Source of the DNA: Humulus lupulus
Taxonomy: Eukaryota; Streptophyta; Magnoliopsida; Rosales; Cannabaceae
DNA length: 64,000 nt
Direction: 5' to 3'
NCBI RefSeq assembly: GCF_963169125.1
Contig: NC_084795.1
Span: forward strand, 141,645,766-141,709,765
Shown here one piece after another: positions 9,930 through 20,724 of this stretch. A program made the translations under genes and the position numbers. Under the pieces are notes generated by a model that worked only from the letters and a program-made list of their open reading frames with translations, searched no databases and had not been told where the DNA came from. Position 1 is the first letter of the stretch, and each line of letters opens with the position of its first letter.

Positions 9930-12104
9930 TGTAACGACATGAATTTGCTAATCGGGCTTAGGGCCTTGATTAGTGTACCTGGAGGGCAATAAGTGATTTA
10001 ATATGCTAATATGTGGATTTATGTGAAAATATGATAATGATGCATGTTTAATTGAGTTAAATGTGCATGTGGGCCCCGTCTGGATATTAGGGGCATAAGT
10101 GTGATAAATGTGATAAATGTTATATATATGTGATATGTCTGTGTAGCACGATCCGAGACAGTCCTGGGGAGCGGTTAGTCAGGGAGTCACAACGGGGTTG
10201 AGATTCCGACTCGGGAGAGTCGAGGGGTAATTTGGGTACTAGGTGTGTTATGGGGTTATCGAGACATGAAAATAAATATTTGGAGATATATTTGAGGATA
10301 GAATGTCTAGGTGGGAGTATTGGGGAAATTTACCATTTTGCCCTCGGGGACGTTTTGGTACCCAGGGCCTTGAGGTAGCCACATAGACTTAAGTGAATAA
10401 AACAAAAGGAAGAATTATTTAGAAGTTTAAGAACCGACACTTGCACTTCTCTTCTCAGCCAAGGATAGTTTTTATTTTCTTCTCTCTTTCACTCTCTAAG
10501 GCAAATTCAAAGGGAAACTTTGGGAATCAACTTGAAGGTCTAAGGAGTTCAGTTGGGATTTAGGGAGCTTGGAGCTTGGAGCATAAGGGGGTTGGTTCTA
10601 AGGTCTAATTCAGCAAGAGGTAAACTTTAATTATAGAGGTTATGTTTGGAATTTCAGCTTGTTGTTAAAGTATGCATGTTAGCAAGTTGAATTGTTCTTG
10701 AGTGATCTAGTTGAGTTTTGGAGTAGATTTGAATGGGTTTTGATGTTGATACTGAGTTGGAATGATGGTGTTGATTATCTGGGATTGTTAGCTTGGTTTT
10801 GGTGAGGATTGGCTTGAAGAAAACGCAGGAAAAAGGGGTGAAAAATCTGGGTTTGGAGATGAGGGCCGCGGCCCGTGTGCGCGCGCGGCCATGGGTGGCC
10901 GAGAGGTTCATGCGCGCCGCGGCCCGTGTGGGGGTCAGTGTGGTGCTAGCCTCTATTTCGAGGCTAGCCGCGGTTCTTGAGGGTGGGGCCGCGGTCCTTA
11001 GGGCCAGTTTGAGATTTTAAGAGTGTTTAGGCTTAGGAACTCAATGGGTAAGGCACGGGATGGATTTTATCACCCGGATTGATAGAATTCAAGGTTATAA
11101 AAGTTAGGGTTATGGTTCAGAGTTATTTATTGTATTAGAATTTGATGGATGGATATTGTTAATATGTTGTGACTAGGGTTTCGGCGAGGCTCAAGTTAGA
11201 GGACTATGCTCGAGGAATCGGTGCTCAGAGAGCTCGGAACTTAGGTAAGAAAACCCTTGTTCCCATAGAGCTTGTGTGCAGGGCTGAGCCCAATGTGTTT
11301 GAATGGAATTGGTATGCAGGGCTGAGCCCAATATGTTAGAATTGCGGGGCGTAGCCCTTTAACTGAATATGCTAGAATTATGTACTTGCTTGTTATGCTA
11401 TGTATGGAATTATGTGAATGATCAACAAGAGCCAGGAACGGTGTAGGCCGAGGACGGTGATGGGCCGGAAATGGCATTGGGCACGTTGAGTGCAAGGCCG
11501 AGAACGGCAAGGGGCCGGGAGCAGCGTTGAGCACGTGGAGTGCGAGTTTCCAGGGTGAGTCCCTAAAGGATACCTGGGATATCCTCACAGCGTGGTCCAC
11601 AAACCCAGGGCTTGGTAAACACCTGGGACGGCTAGGCCGTATGTGTTTAGCCCACTGGTGGCCTATTTATATGCTTGTTTATGTGTTTCATATGTTATCT
11701 GTTTGTGGGTTTTCTTGCTGGGCTTCGGCTCACAGATGCTATGTGGTGTAGGTAAGGGTAAAGAGAAGGTCAACCAACCATGAGTACAGCAGGCGTGAGG
11801 CGGCGTGTACATGTTTGGCCAGCCTGGCTGCCACAGCCAGAAGATTTTGGGAGATGCTTGTGATTGAACTTAGATTTTGTCGTTTAGTCGACTTGGTTCT
11901 ATTTTTATGTTGTAAATATTTCTAAACTATATTTTGGGATCCCAGGTGTCAAACTTTTATGATTTTCAATGTTATGGTGTTAATTCCAAATTTTTTCTTC
12001 TATTTATGGCGTAATTTCACTGTTTCACTAGAAACCTTGATTAGCGAGTTGTAAGCACATTTTTAAACTCACCTGTAACGGCTCTAAGGGAGTAGGGCGT
12101 TACA
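9930..12104 (+). repeat. 5' LTR of Tekay-2
   Basis: It starts TGTAACGAC and ends GGGCGTTACA. Inside are a GC-rich block with repeated CGCGGCCCGTGTG (10865-11000), a perfect 9-bp stem GCTAGCCTC/GAGGCTAGC (about 10947-10970), and a direct repeat of TGCAGGGCTGAGCCCAA at 11277 and 11315 that is single in the 3' LTR. Near the 3' end lie a conserved GTGGTGTAGGTAAGG block (about 11741), a hairpin (11824-11840) and the TTTTGGGATCCCA motif (about 11933). Confidence 0.92.
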
Positions 12105-12107
12105 ACT

Positions 12108-12124
12108 TGGTATCAGAGCGAGCC
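12108..12124 (+). promoter_or_regulatory. Tekay-2 primer binding site (initiator-Met tRNA)
   Basis: TGGTATCAGAGC lies 3 bases after the 5' LTR. This is the classic complement of the 3' end of plant initiator-methionine tRNA. It would prime minus-strand DNA synthesis. Confidence 0.9.
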
Positions 12125-12430
12125 AAGGTAATTGGTTTTGGTGATTGACCGAACATGTACACACGCTGTCAGTGACAGGCTCAACTAAGGGTTGGTTGGT
12201 AAGGTTGGCTAATATGTCTGAAAATGTGTTTTAATGCCCTATTTTCCTACTTATCTTGTATAGAGCATGATGAATGAGTTAACATATGCATGAGGTTAGG
12301 GCATGGCCCGTTGTGTGTTATATGTTATATGAGATATTATTGTGGATGACTGATGTGCCTGGGAGGTGGTTTTGGATGTTGTTATCATGCCTGATGAGCG
12401 GCGTCGTTGGTTGCAGGCATATTTGTTGAG

Positions 12431-13556
12431 ATGCCTCGACAGTCAGCTAGACTCCACGGCAGTAGGGCCGAGGATGACAACCAGGGTCAGGACCCTCCAC
12501 CTGCCCCACAGAACTGGCAAGAAATGTTTGCTGAAATGGAAGAAAGACTGTAGTGAACAGAGGAAGAGTTGTGACAGTTAAGGCAGTAGGCCCCGCCTCA
12601 GGCTACTGGGCTGCCAGTGCAGCAGGTTGCAGCGCCAGTGCCAGTATAGTCTATTGAAGAGAATAAGTGGGAACCTTTGTATGAAAGGTTCAGGAAGCAG
12701 CATCCTCCCACCTTTAAGGGTGGATCAGACCCACTACAGGTAGAGCAGTGGATGAATATGATTTTTCAATCCTGGATTTTATGAAAGTTCACGGGAATGA
12801 GAGGGTAGCCTGCGCTAGCTACATGTTCAGAGAGGATGCCCACATTTGGTGGGGCGTGGTGGTTCAGAGAAGGGATGTATCAGTTATTACTTGGGAAGAG
12901 TTCATAAACCTGTTTAATGAGAAGTACTACAGTGTGGCAGTACAAGCCGCGAAGGTTGATGAGTTTATCAACCTGACCCAGAATTGATCGACAGTGACAG
13001 AGTTTGCTACTAAGTTTGATAGATTGGCGAAGTTTGCGCCAGATCTAGTGCCGACTGATGCGGCCAGGAGGGATAGGTTCGTACAGGGGTTGAATGTTAT
13101 GATTGCCCGCGATGTGAACATTACCTTGGATCCAGAGACTTCTATTTATGGTCAAGCTGTGGATAAGGCCCTTACTGCTGAGAGGGCTGAGGATCAGATT
13201 TGGAAGGATAGAACTATTTAGCGCGATGCGTGGAGGACAGTGCCTCCTTTTTTTGGGTTCAGTCGTGGTGGTGGTTCTAGTGAGCAGAAGAGGAAGGCCC
13301 CAGATTCCTTTGTTCCTCCCAGCTCAGGCAGGAGGGCACGGGGTGCTTCTACTGGCCGTCAGGGTGGCAGTGATAACTGGAAAAGTTTTCCTATGTGTCC
13401 GCGGTGCAGGCATCGACACCAGGGAGAGTGCAGGATCAGGGCCTGCTTTGTTTGTGGGAGCACTAGCCATCTGAAGAGGGATTTCCCTCAAGTTAAGATG
13501 GAGGAGCAGAAGCAGAGTGACAGTCTTGCTCCTGCCAGGGTGTTCACTTTGACATA
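12431..13556 (+). pseudogene. gag: Tekay-2 gag, broken
   Basis: The start ATG 12431 opens 'MPRQSARLHG', followed by a glutamine/proline-rich segment with stops at 12551 (TAG), 12554 (TGA) and more to about 12650. The capsid core runs from about 12670 ('EPLYERFRKQHPPTFKGGSD') through 'ITWEEFINLFNEKYY' to 'AERAEDQIWK' at 13210. A zinc knuckle 'CPRCRHRHQGEC...CFVCGSTSHLKRDF' lies at 13396-13485, with the last Cys replaced by Phe. Stops at 12985, 13219 (TAG) and 13555 (TAG) interrupt it. It is homologous along its length to the intact gag at 57992-59068. Confidence 0.85.
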
Positions 13557-14100
13557 GACTGAGGCGGAGGCTAGACCCTCAGTTGTGACAGGTCAGATCT
13601 CTAGTGCTGATTCTTTGTATGCTGCATTGTTTGATTCAGGGGCTACCCATTCATTTGTATCTACTAGGGTGATAGACCAGCTTTGTAGACCTAGTGGTGT
13701 GTATGCTAAGGGATTCCAGACTTTGTTGCCACCAAGAGAATTGGTAGTCTCTAGGAAGTGGATTAGGGCATTACAAGTAGAGGTAGATGGTAGGGAGCTG
13801 TCTGTTGATTTGATTGAGCTGGAGATGAATGACTTTGACATGATTCTAGGAATGGATTGGTTATCCAAGTATGGGTCAACGATTAACTGCAAGCGTAGAA
13901 TGGTGACTTTTGTACCAGAAGGGGAGGTACCCTTTGTGTTTGTGGGGTTAGTTAGTGGACCGCGTGTACCGATGATTTCAGCATTGAGGGTTAGAGACTT
14001 GATGCAGGAAGGTTGCATAGGATTCCTAGCGGGCGTTGTGGATACTTCTAGGGTGGTGTCGGTTGGACTGGGTGAGACCAGATTTGTGTGTGAGTTTCCA
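13557..14100 (+). pseudogene. Tekay-2 protease
   Basis: The active site '[12 protein letters not shown]' (about 13627-13662) has D-S-G, the usual chromovirus form. '[14 protein letters not shown]' (13837-13875) is the conserved C-terminal ILG element. The frame is open here and continues into RT, but translation would stop upstream at 13555. Confidence 0.85.
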
Positions 14101-15010
14101 GATTTGTTCCCAGCGGATTTGCCAGGGTTGCCGTCGCAGCGGGAGATTGACTTCGTTATAGAGTTGGTACCAGGAGCGGAGCCAGTATCTAGGACACCTT
14201 ATAGAATGGCTCTGGCGGTGTTGAAGAAGTTGAAGATTCAGTTGCAGAAGTTACTAGATTTGGGGTTCATCAGACCGAGTTTCTTGCCATGGGGTGCTCC
14301 AGTGTTGTTCGTTAAGAAGAAGGATGGGTCCCGTAGGATGTGCATTGATTATAGGGAGCAGAACAAGTTAACCATTAAGAACAAGTATCCACTGCCTAGG
14401 ATCGACGATTTATTTGATCACCTACAGGGGAGAACAGTGTTTTCCAAGATAGATCTTCGGTCAGGTTACCATCAGTTAAGGATTAAAGAGGAGGGCATAC
14501 CAAAACCGCTTTTCGAACGAGGTATGGACACTATGAATTTCTGGTTATGTCCTTTGGATTAACCAATGCCCCAGTAGCTTTCATGGACATGATGAATAGG
14601 GATTTCAAGGATTATCTGGACAAGTTTGTGATAGTATTCATCGACGACATCCTAGTGTACTCCCAGTCAGAGGCAGAGCATGAGCAGCATCTACGGTTGG
14701 TTTTACAACGGTTGAGGGAGCATAAGTTATATGCTAAGTTCAGTAAATGTGAGTTCTGGTTGCCACAAGTAACATTTCTGGGCCATATTGTCAGTAAGGA
14801 GGGGATTCTGTTTGACCCAAGTATGATTGAGGCGGTCAGAGATTGGCTTAGACCGGGCAATGTTCCTGAAGTGAGAAGCTTTCTGGGATTAGCAGGGTAT
14901 TATCGGCAGTTTGTTGAGGGGTTCTCCAGAATAGCTACGCCACTGACAGAACTGACAAAGAAGAAGACAAGGTATGTCTGGACGGATAGGTGTGAGAACA
15001 GTTTTAAGGA
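14101..15010 (+). pseudogene. Tekay-2 reverse transcriptase, frameshifted
   Basis: RT blocks seen include '[20 protein letters not shown]' (14251-14310), '[20 protein letters not shown]' (14320-14380), '[16 protein letters not shown]' (14443-14490), then a frameshift near 14510-14550, '[16 protein letters not shown]' and the catalytic FIDD box (about 14638-14652). 'GHIVSKEGI' and '[13 protein letters not shown]' follow. Catalytic residues are present but the frame is broken. Chromovirus RT would use the Met-tRNA primer. Confidence 0.9.
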
Positions 15011-15450
15011 ACTGAAGCGGCAGCTGATTACTGCGCCAGTGCTTAGCTTGCCGACAAAGAATGAGAAGTTTTTGGTCTACTGTGATGCATCGAGGCAGGG
15101 TTTGGGGTGCGTGTTGATGAAAGCTGGTAAGGTGATAGCCTATGCATCGAGATAGATGAAGGAATATGAGCAAAGATACCCTACGCATGACCTGGAGTTA
15201 GCAGCAGTGGTGTTTGCACTTAAGATTTGGAGGCATTATCTTTATGGTGAGAAGTGCGAGATATACACTGACCATAAGAGCCTAAAGTATTTCTTTACAC
15301 AGAAGGACCTGAATATGCGCCAGAGGCGGTGGCTGGATTGATTAAGGATTATGATTGTGATATCCTATACCATCCTGGGAAGGCTAACGTAGTGGCTGAT
15401 GCATTGAGTCGGAGGGGCCCAGGGCAGTTGTTCAGCTCGAGGCAGATATC
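15011..15450 (+). pseudogene. Tekay-2 RNase H
   Basis: '[17 protein letters not shown]' (15068-15120), '[20 protein letters not shown]' (15178-15237), '[13 protein letters not shown]' (15261-15297) and 'GKANVVADALSR' (15378-15412) give the D-E-D-D catalytic set of gypsy RNase H. A TAG at 15153 stands where homologues have glutamine, and a frame change lies at about 15330-15345. Confidence 0.88.
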
Positions 15451-16945
15451 TGATAAGTTAGCTGAGGAGATGACCAGAGCAGGTATAGAGTTGCTGGTTG
15501 GTCAGTTGGCCAACATCACTCTTCAGTCTACACTCCTGGAGAGGATCAAGGAAGCGCAAGGGAAAGATTCTCAGTTGAGTGCCTTAGTTAGAGCGACAAA
15601 GGACTTCTCCATTTTAGAGATGGGGTTACTGAAGTACAGGGGTCGGATCTGTGTTCCGATAGATTCTGATATCCGGCGAGAGATCCTGGATGAATCGCAT
15701 ACCACTCCCTATTCTTTGCACCCGGGTACGACGAAGATGTACCAGGACTTGAGAGCTCTGTATTGGTGGACGGGCACGAAGAGGGATGTGGAGGATTATG
15801 TGGCTAAGTGCTTAACTTGTCAACAGGTTAAGGCTGAGCACCAGAGGCCAGCGGGGTTGTTGCAGCCTTTGGTGATTCCAGAATGGAAGTGGGAAGATAT
15901 TACTATGGATTTCGTAGTTGGCTTACCAAGAACTGTGGGACAGCATGACTCAGTGTGGGTGATTGTGGATAGGTATACCAAGTCCGCCCACTTTTTGCAT
16001 GTTAAGAAAACTTATACTGTGGAACAATACGCTGAGTTGTATATGAAGGAAATTGTTCGACTTCATGGGGCTCCGAGGTCGATAGTGCCGGACAGAGAAC
16101 CCACTTTCACCTCCAAGTTTTGGGAGAGTCTACAGAAGGCTATGGGCACGCAGTTACGGTTTAGTACCACTTATCATCCTCAGATGGATGGGTAGTTTGA
16201 GAGGACAATTCAGATATTGGAGGATATGCTGCGAGCCTGTGTGCTTAACTTTGGGGGATCGTGGAGTAAGTATCTTCCTTTGATCGAGTTCTCGTACAAC
16301 AACAGTTATCAGGCCACTATTGGTGTGGCTCCGTACGAGATGCTTTATGGAAGGAAGTGTAGGTCACCTATTCACTAGGATGAGACAGGTGAGAGGAGGT
16401 ATCTGGGTCCAGAGATGGTTCAGAGGACCAATGAGGTAGTTGAGAAGATTAGAGCGCATATGCTCGCCTCCCAGAGTCGACAAAAAAGTTATTCAGACCT
16501 AAAACGCAGGAGTGTGGAGTTTCAGGTTGGTGATCATGTGTTCCTTAGGGTTTCACCCATGAGGGGTGTGAAACGGTTTGGTGTTCGGGGCAAATTGAGC
16601 CCTAGATTTGTTGGCCCCTTCGAGATTCTGGAACGGGTTGGAGAGGTAGCTTACAGATTGGCGATGCCTCTAGCTTTATCAGGGGTTCATGATGTTTTCC
16701 ATGTATCCATGCTTCGGAAGTATATGTCAGATTCAACGCATGTATTAAGTTTTGAGAATCTGAAGCTTGATCAGGATTTGTCCTATGAGGAGAAGCCGGT
16801 TCAGATTCTTGACCGAAAAGATAAAGTCTTGCGGAGCAAGACCATTGCCTTGTTGAAAGTGTTGTGGAGAAATAGCAAGGTTGAGGAGGCGACGTGGGAA
16901 CTTGAGTCAGAGATGAGGGAGCGGTACCCCGAGTTGTTCAGGTAA
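15451..16945 (+). pseudogene. Tekay-2 integrase with C-terminal chromodomain
   Basis: The zinc-binding HHCC is near 15720-15835 ('LHPGTTKMYQDL', 'CLTCQQVKAEH'). The core has D in 'ITMDFVVGLP' (15898-15930), D in 'VPDREPTF' (16084-16110) and E in 'FERTIQ' just after a TAG at 16193. A second TAG at 16376 replaces tryptophan in 'SPIHW'. The GPY-like segment 'PRFVGPFEILERVG' (16600-16645) and a chromodomain (about 16780-16935, 'PVQILDRKDK...VEEATWE') close the protein at 16945. Chromodomains guide chromovirus integration to marked chromatin. Confidence 0.9.
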
Positions 16946-16964
16946 TTTCGAGAACGAAATTTCT

Positions 16965-16980
16965 GTAAGGAGGGGATAGT
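16965..16980 (+). promoter_or_regulatory. Tekay-2 polypurine tract
   Basis: GTAAGGAGGGGATAGT directly precedes the 3' LTR. The same tract is found before the LTR of Tekay-old (36691-36706) and, on the minus strand, of the 53-62 kb element (55640-55660). It primes plus-strand DNA. Confidence 0.85.
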
Positions 16981-19131
16981 TGTAACGACCCGAATTTGCT
17001 AATCGGGCTTAAGGCCTTGATTAGTGTGCCTGGAGGGCAATAAGTGATTTAATATGATAATATGTGGATTTATGTGAATATATGATAATGATGCATGTTT
17101 AATTGAGTTAAATGTGCATGTGGGCCCCGTTTGGATATTAGGGGCATAAGTGTGATAAATAGGATAAATGTTATATATATGTGATATGTTTGTGCAGCAC
17201 GATCCGAGACAGTCCTGGGGAGCGGTTAGTCAGGGAGTCACAACGGGGTTGAGATTCTGACTCAGGCGAGTAGAGGGGTAATTTGGGTACTAGGTGTGTT
17301 ACGGGGTTATCGGGACATGAAAATAAATATTTTGAGATATATTTGAGGATAGAATGTCTAGGCGAGAGTATTGGGGAAATTTACCATTTTGCCCTCGGGG
17401 ACGTTTTGGTACCCCGAGCCTTGAGGTAGCCACATAGACTAAAGTGAATAAAGCAAAAGGAAGAATTATTTAGAAGTTTAAGAACCGACACTTGCACTTC
17501 TCTTCTCAGCCAAGGATAGTTTTTTATTTTCTTCTCTCTTTCACTCTCTAAGGAAAATTCAAAGGGAAACTTTGGGAATCAACTTGAAGGTCTAAGGAGT
17601 TCAGCTGGGATTTAGGGAGCTTGGAGCATAAGGGGGCTATTTCTAAGGTCTAATTCAGCAAGAGGTAAACTTTAATTATAGAGGTTATGTTTGGAATTTT
17701 AGCTGGTTGTTAGAGTATGCATGTTAGCAAGTTGAATTGTTCTTGAGTGATCTAGTTGAGTTTTGGAGTAGATTTGAATGGGTTTTGATGTTGATACTGA
17801 GTTGGAATGATGGTGTTGATTATCTGGGATTGTTAGCTTGGTTTTGGTGAGGGTTGGCTTGAAGAAAACGCAGAAAAAAGGGGTGAAAAATCTGGGTTTG
17901 GAGATGAGGGCTGCAGCCTGTGTGCGCGTGCGGCCATGGTTGGCCGAGAGGTTCATGCGCATCGCGGTGCTTGGTGCGCGCGTCGCGGCCCGTGTGGGGG
18001 TCAGTGTGGTGCTAGCCTCTGTTTCGAGGCTAGCCGCGGCTCTTGAGGGTGGGGCCGTGGTCCTTAGTGCCAGTTTGAGTTTTTAAGAGTGTTTAGGCAT
18101 GGGAACTCAATGGGTAAGGCACGGGATGGATTTTATCACCTGGATTGATAGAATTCATGGTTCTGAAGGTTAGGGTTATGGTTCGAAGTTATTTATTAGA
18201 TTAGAATTTGATGGATGGATACTGTTAATATGTTGTGACTAGGGTTTCGGCAAGGCCCAAGTTAGAGGACTATGCTCGGGGTATCGGTGTTCGGAGAGCT
18301 CGGAACTCAGGTAAGAAAACCCTTGTTCCCATAGAGCTTGTGTGCAGGGCTGAGCCTAATATGTTAGAACTGCGGGGCGTAGCCCTTTAACTGAATATGC
18401 TAGAATTATGTACTTGCTTGTTATGTTGTGTATGCCATTATGTGAATGATCGGCAAGAGCCGGGAACGTTGTAGGCCGAGAACGGCGAATGGCCGAAAAT
18501 GGCGTTGGGCACATTGAGTGCAAGGCCGAGAACGGAAAGGGGTCGGGAGCAGCGTTGAGCACGTGGAGTGCGAGTTTCCAGGGTGAGTCCCTAAAGGATA
18601 CCTGGGATATCCTCACAGCGTGGTCCACAAACCCAGGGCTTGGTAAACGCCTGGGACGGCTAGGCCGTATGTGTTTAGCCCACTGGTGTCTTGTTTATAT
18701 GCTTGTTTATGTGTTGCATATGTTATCTGTTTGTGGGTTTTCTTGCTGGGCTTCGGCTCACAGATGCTCTGTGGTGCAGGTAAGGGTAAAGAGAAGGTCA
18801 ACCAACCATGAGTACAGCAGGCGTGAGGCGGCGTGTACATGTTTGGCCAGCTTGGCTGCCACAGCCAGAAGATTTTGGGAGATGCTTGTAAATGAACTTA
18901 GATTTTGTCGTTTAGTCGACTTGGTTCTATTTTTATGTTGTAAATATTTCTAAACTATATTTTGGGATCCCAGGTGTCAAGCTTTTATGATTTTCAATGT
19001 TATGGTGTTAATTCCAAAATTTGCCTCTGTTTATTGCGTAATTACATTGTTTGACTTAAAACCTCGATTAGCGAGTTGTAAGCACGTTTTTAAACTCACC
19101 TGTAACGGCTCTAAGGGAGTAGGGCATTACA
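16981..19131 (+). repeat. 3' LTR of Tekay-2
   Basis: It starts TGTAACGACCC and ends GGGCATTACA, aligned through its whole length with 9930-12104. It lacks one copy of the 38-bp direct repeat seen in the 5' LTR. The same GC-rich module with the GCTAGCCTC stem occurs near 18011-18034. Confidence 0.92.
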
Positions 19132-19488
19132 TATTTTGACCTGGTGAGGAGGTCTTGAAGAAGCTTCAGTTTGGGCTTCAGTACGTTCCACTACGTTTTG
19201 TGTCGCTCTTCGAGCCACTTGAGGATTTTGGTCTTGAGGAAGTCGATTAGATTTTTTCACCCTCGTTGGCGAATGTTGAAGCTGTTTATTGAGAAACTGT
19301 TCTTCGTGAAGGAAGTATAAGGACGACTGGGGAAGGATTTTCTCAAGGTGATGAAGGAGATCTTCGGGAGTACGACTGCTAGGAGATTTTGATGAAGAAT
19401 CGCTACTTTGAGGAGTGTTGCTTGACTTGGGAGTTGAAGAGTCAGAGTTTGTATGGTTGTCACCTCCCCTGTAGTCGAAGAGGTTCAT
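19132..19488 (-). pseudogene. Tat-1 antisense extra ORF, first coding exon
   Basis: The ATG at 19488 (minus strand) opens 'MNLFDYRGGDNHTN', then a serine/threonine/proline-rich segment and a basic one, up to the edge of Tekay-2. Directly upstream on the minus strand is a pyrimidine-rich ACTTTTTTGTAG, a good 3' splice site placing the ATG at the very start of an exon. The downstream coding sequence continues at 9929. The residues contributed by the LTR of Tekay-2 are not part of the original protein. Confidence 0.6.
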
Positions 19489-20724
19489 CTACAAAAAAGT
19501 ATGGGGAGGTGAGTGAACCAAACAAACATAAATCAATCAATGCAAAGGAAAAATATTTATTTACTACTCAGAAAATATTTTATTGGGTAGTAAAAATATT
19601 TTTTACTCCCCAGAATAAACATGTATGAGGGCAACAATAATAATAAATTTTTTTGGTTTGGTGCCTAAAATGCATGAATCATTTTTACAAGCCCAAATGC
19701 TTGGGAGAATTCAAGGCCGGGCAGATGGTTTGCGTACGAGCTGCTCTTGTGGTGTCTGATTGGCTAGGCGCTGGTCCGAGAAGATGGCATGGTGCTTGAG
19801 CAATATGAGTGGTGTCTGAGTAGATGGTGTGCTGCACGAGCGGATGGCATGTCGGCCGAGCAGTTTTTGTGGTGATCGAGCGGATGAGGCTACGTTAGAG
19901 TCGTTGGTGCGAGATACCCGAGCGGAAGGGGGAGCATCTGATCGAATTGGGCGTGGTGTCCGAGCGGATGATGTGGTGGCCGAGAGGTTGTTCCAGGCAT
20001 CTGAGCGGTTTTCATGGCATGTCCGAGCAGTATGCGTGGTGACCGAACAGATGGAGGAGCGCCCGATTGGCTGGGCGATGGTCCAAGCGGATGGTGTGGC
20101 GCCCGAGCGGTCTGTGTGGTGTCCGAGTGATTATGCCTAGGTATCTGAGCGGTTTGCATGGTGTGTCCGAGCAGCTTGGGGGAAGAATGTCTGAGTATCC
20201 GAGTGGTTAGAAGAGGATAACCGGTCAGCCATACACATGCATCCCCAATAAGTTATTTCTGAGGAGCTAGGCTATTCTACTAGTCACGTATGAGTTTGAG
20301 GGCCAAAAATAGTGACCAATTGTCTATAGGGTCCGAAAAGACAGTAAATCTCAAAGGCATGGGGCACAAACAAGTTTTTCTACTCATGGGATACTACATC
20401 AAGATCAAAAGGTGGGATTTGAAGAGTTCAAGAGGTTCTAAGGAAAGAAGTGTTCATCAAATACCCATAAACCTAGATATGCAATGTAGAATGAAAAATT
20501 ATTTTTTCTTCAAATTTTCATAAAATTGGAGACCAAATTGATTTACCCATAGCCTAAACTACATCAAAACAGCCACAAATTGCATCATTCATCAAAGATT
20601 CATACGCAAATCAAAGAGTGCATTCTAAGAAGAGGGTTTCGGCACATACGGGTTCTAACAAAATTTTATGTAAAAATTTAAACTTAAAAGGCTTACTAAT
20701 GAAGATGAGGAAGAAGAACTTACC
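19489..20724 (-). other. Putative intron of the Tat-1 antisense extra ORF
   Basis: On the minus strand a strong donor (GGGTAAGTTCTTC at about 20726-20714) and an acceptor (TTTTTTGTAG ending at 19489) bracket about 1.2 kb with no open frame. A degenerate GC-rich tandem repeat lies inside at 19690-20220. This is inferred from splice consensus only. Confidence 0.45.
19690..20220. repeat. Degenerate GC-rich minisatellite in Tat-1 3' region
   Basis: Short phrases such as 'gtccgagcggatggtgtgg' recur about twenty times with substitutions and unit lengths of roughly 20-30 bases. Composition is much richer in G and C than the flanks. Tandem repeats in the region between the extra ORF and the 3' LTR are known for Tat elements and can seed satellite DNA. 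Confidence 0.75.

Larger units (their letters stand above)
9930..19131 (+). mobile_element. Tekay/Del-type chromovirus Tekay-2, full length but dead
   Basis: Two related long LTRs (9930-12104 and 16981-19131) enclose an initiator-Met primer site, gag, protease, RT, RNase H, integrase, chromodomain and polypurine tract, the order of Ty3/gypsy chromoviruses. The 2.15-kb LTRs and the Met primer fit the Tekay/Del clade. Flanks are TTTTT (9925-9929) and TATTT (19132-19136), an imperfect 5-bp target duplication. The element splits the antisense extra ORF of Tat-1. LTR copies differ by about 4% in the part I compared. At least ten stops and two frameshifts make it non-coding. Confidence 0.93.

Noticed and set aside
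19690..20220. CRISPR-like array of repeats
   Set aside because: Units are degenerate and adjoining, without unique spacers, in a plant transposon. It is a minisatellite.
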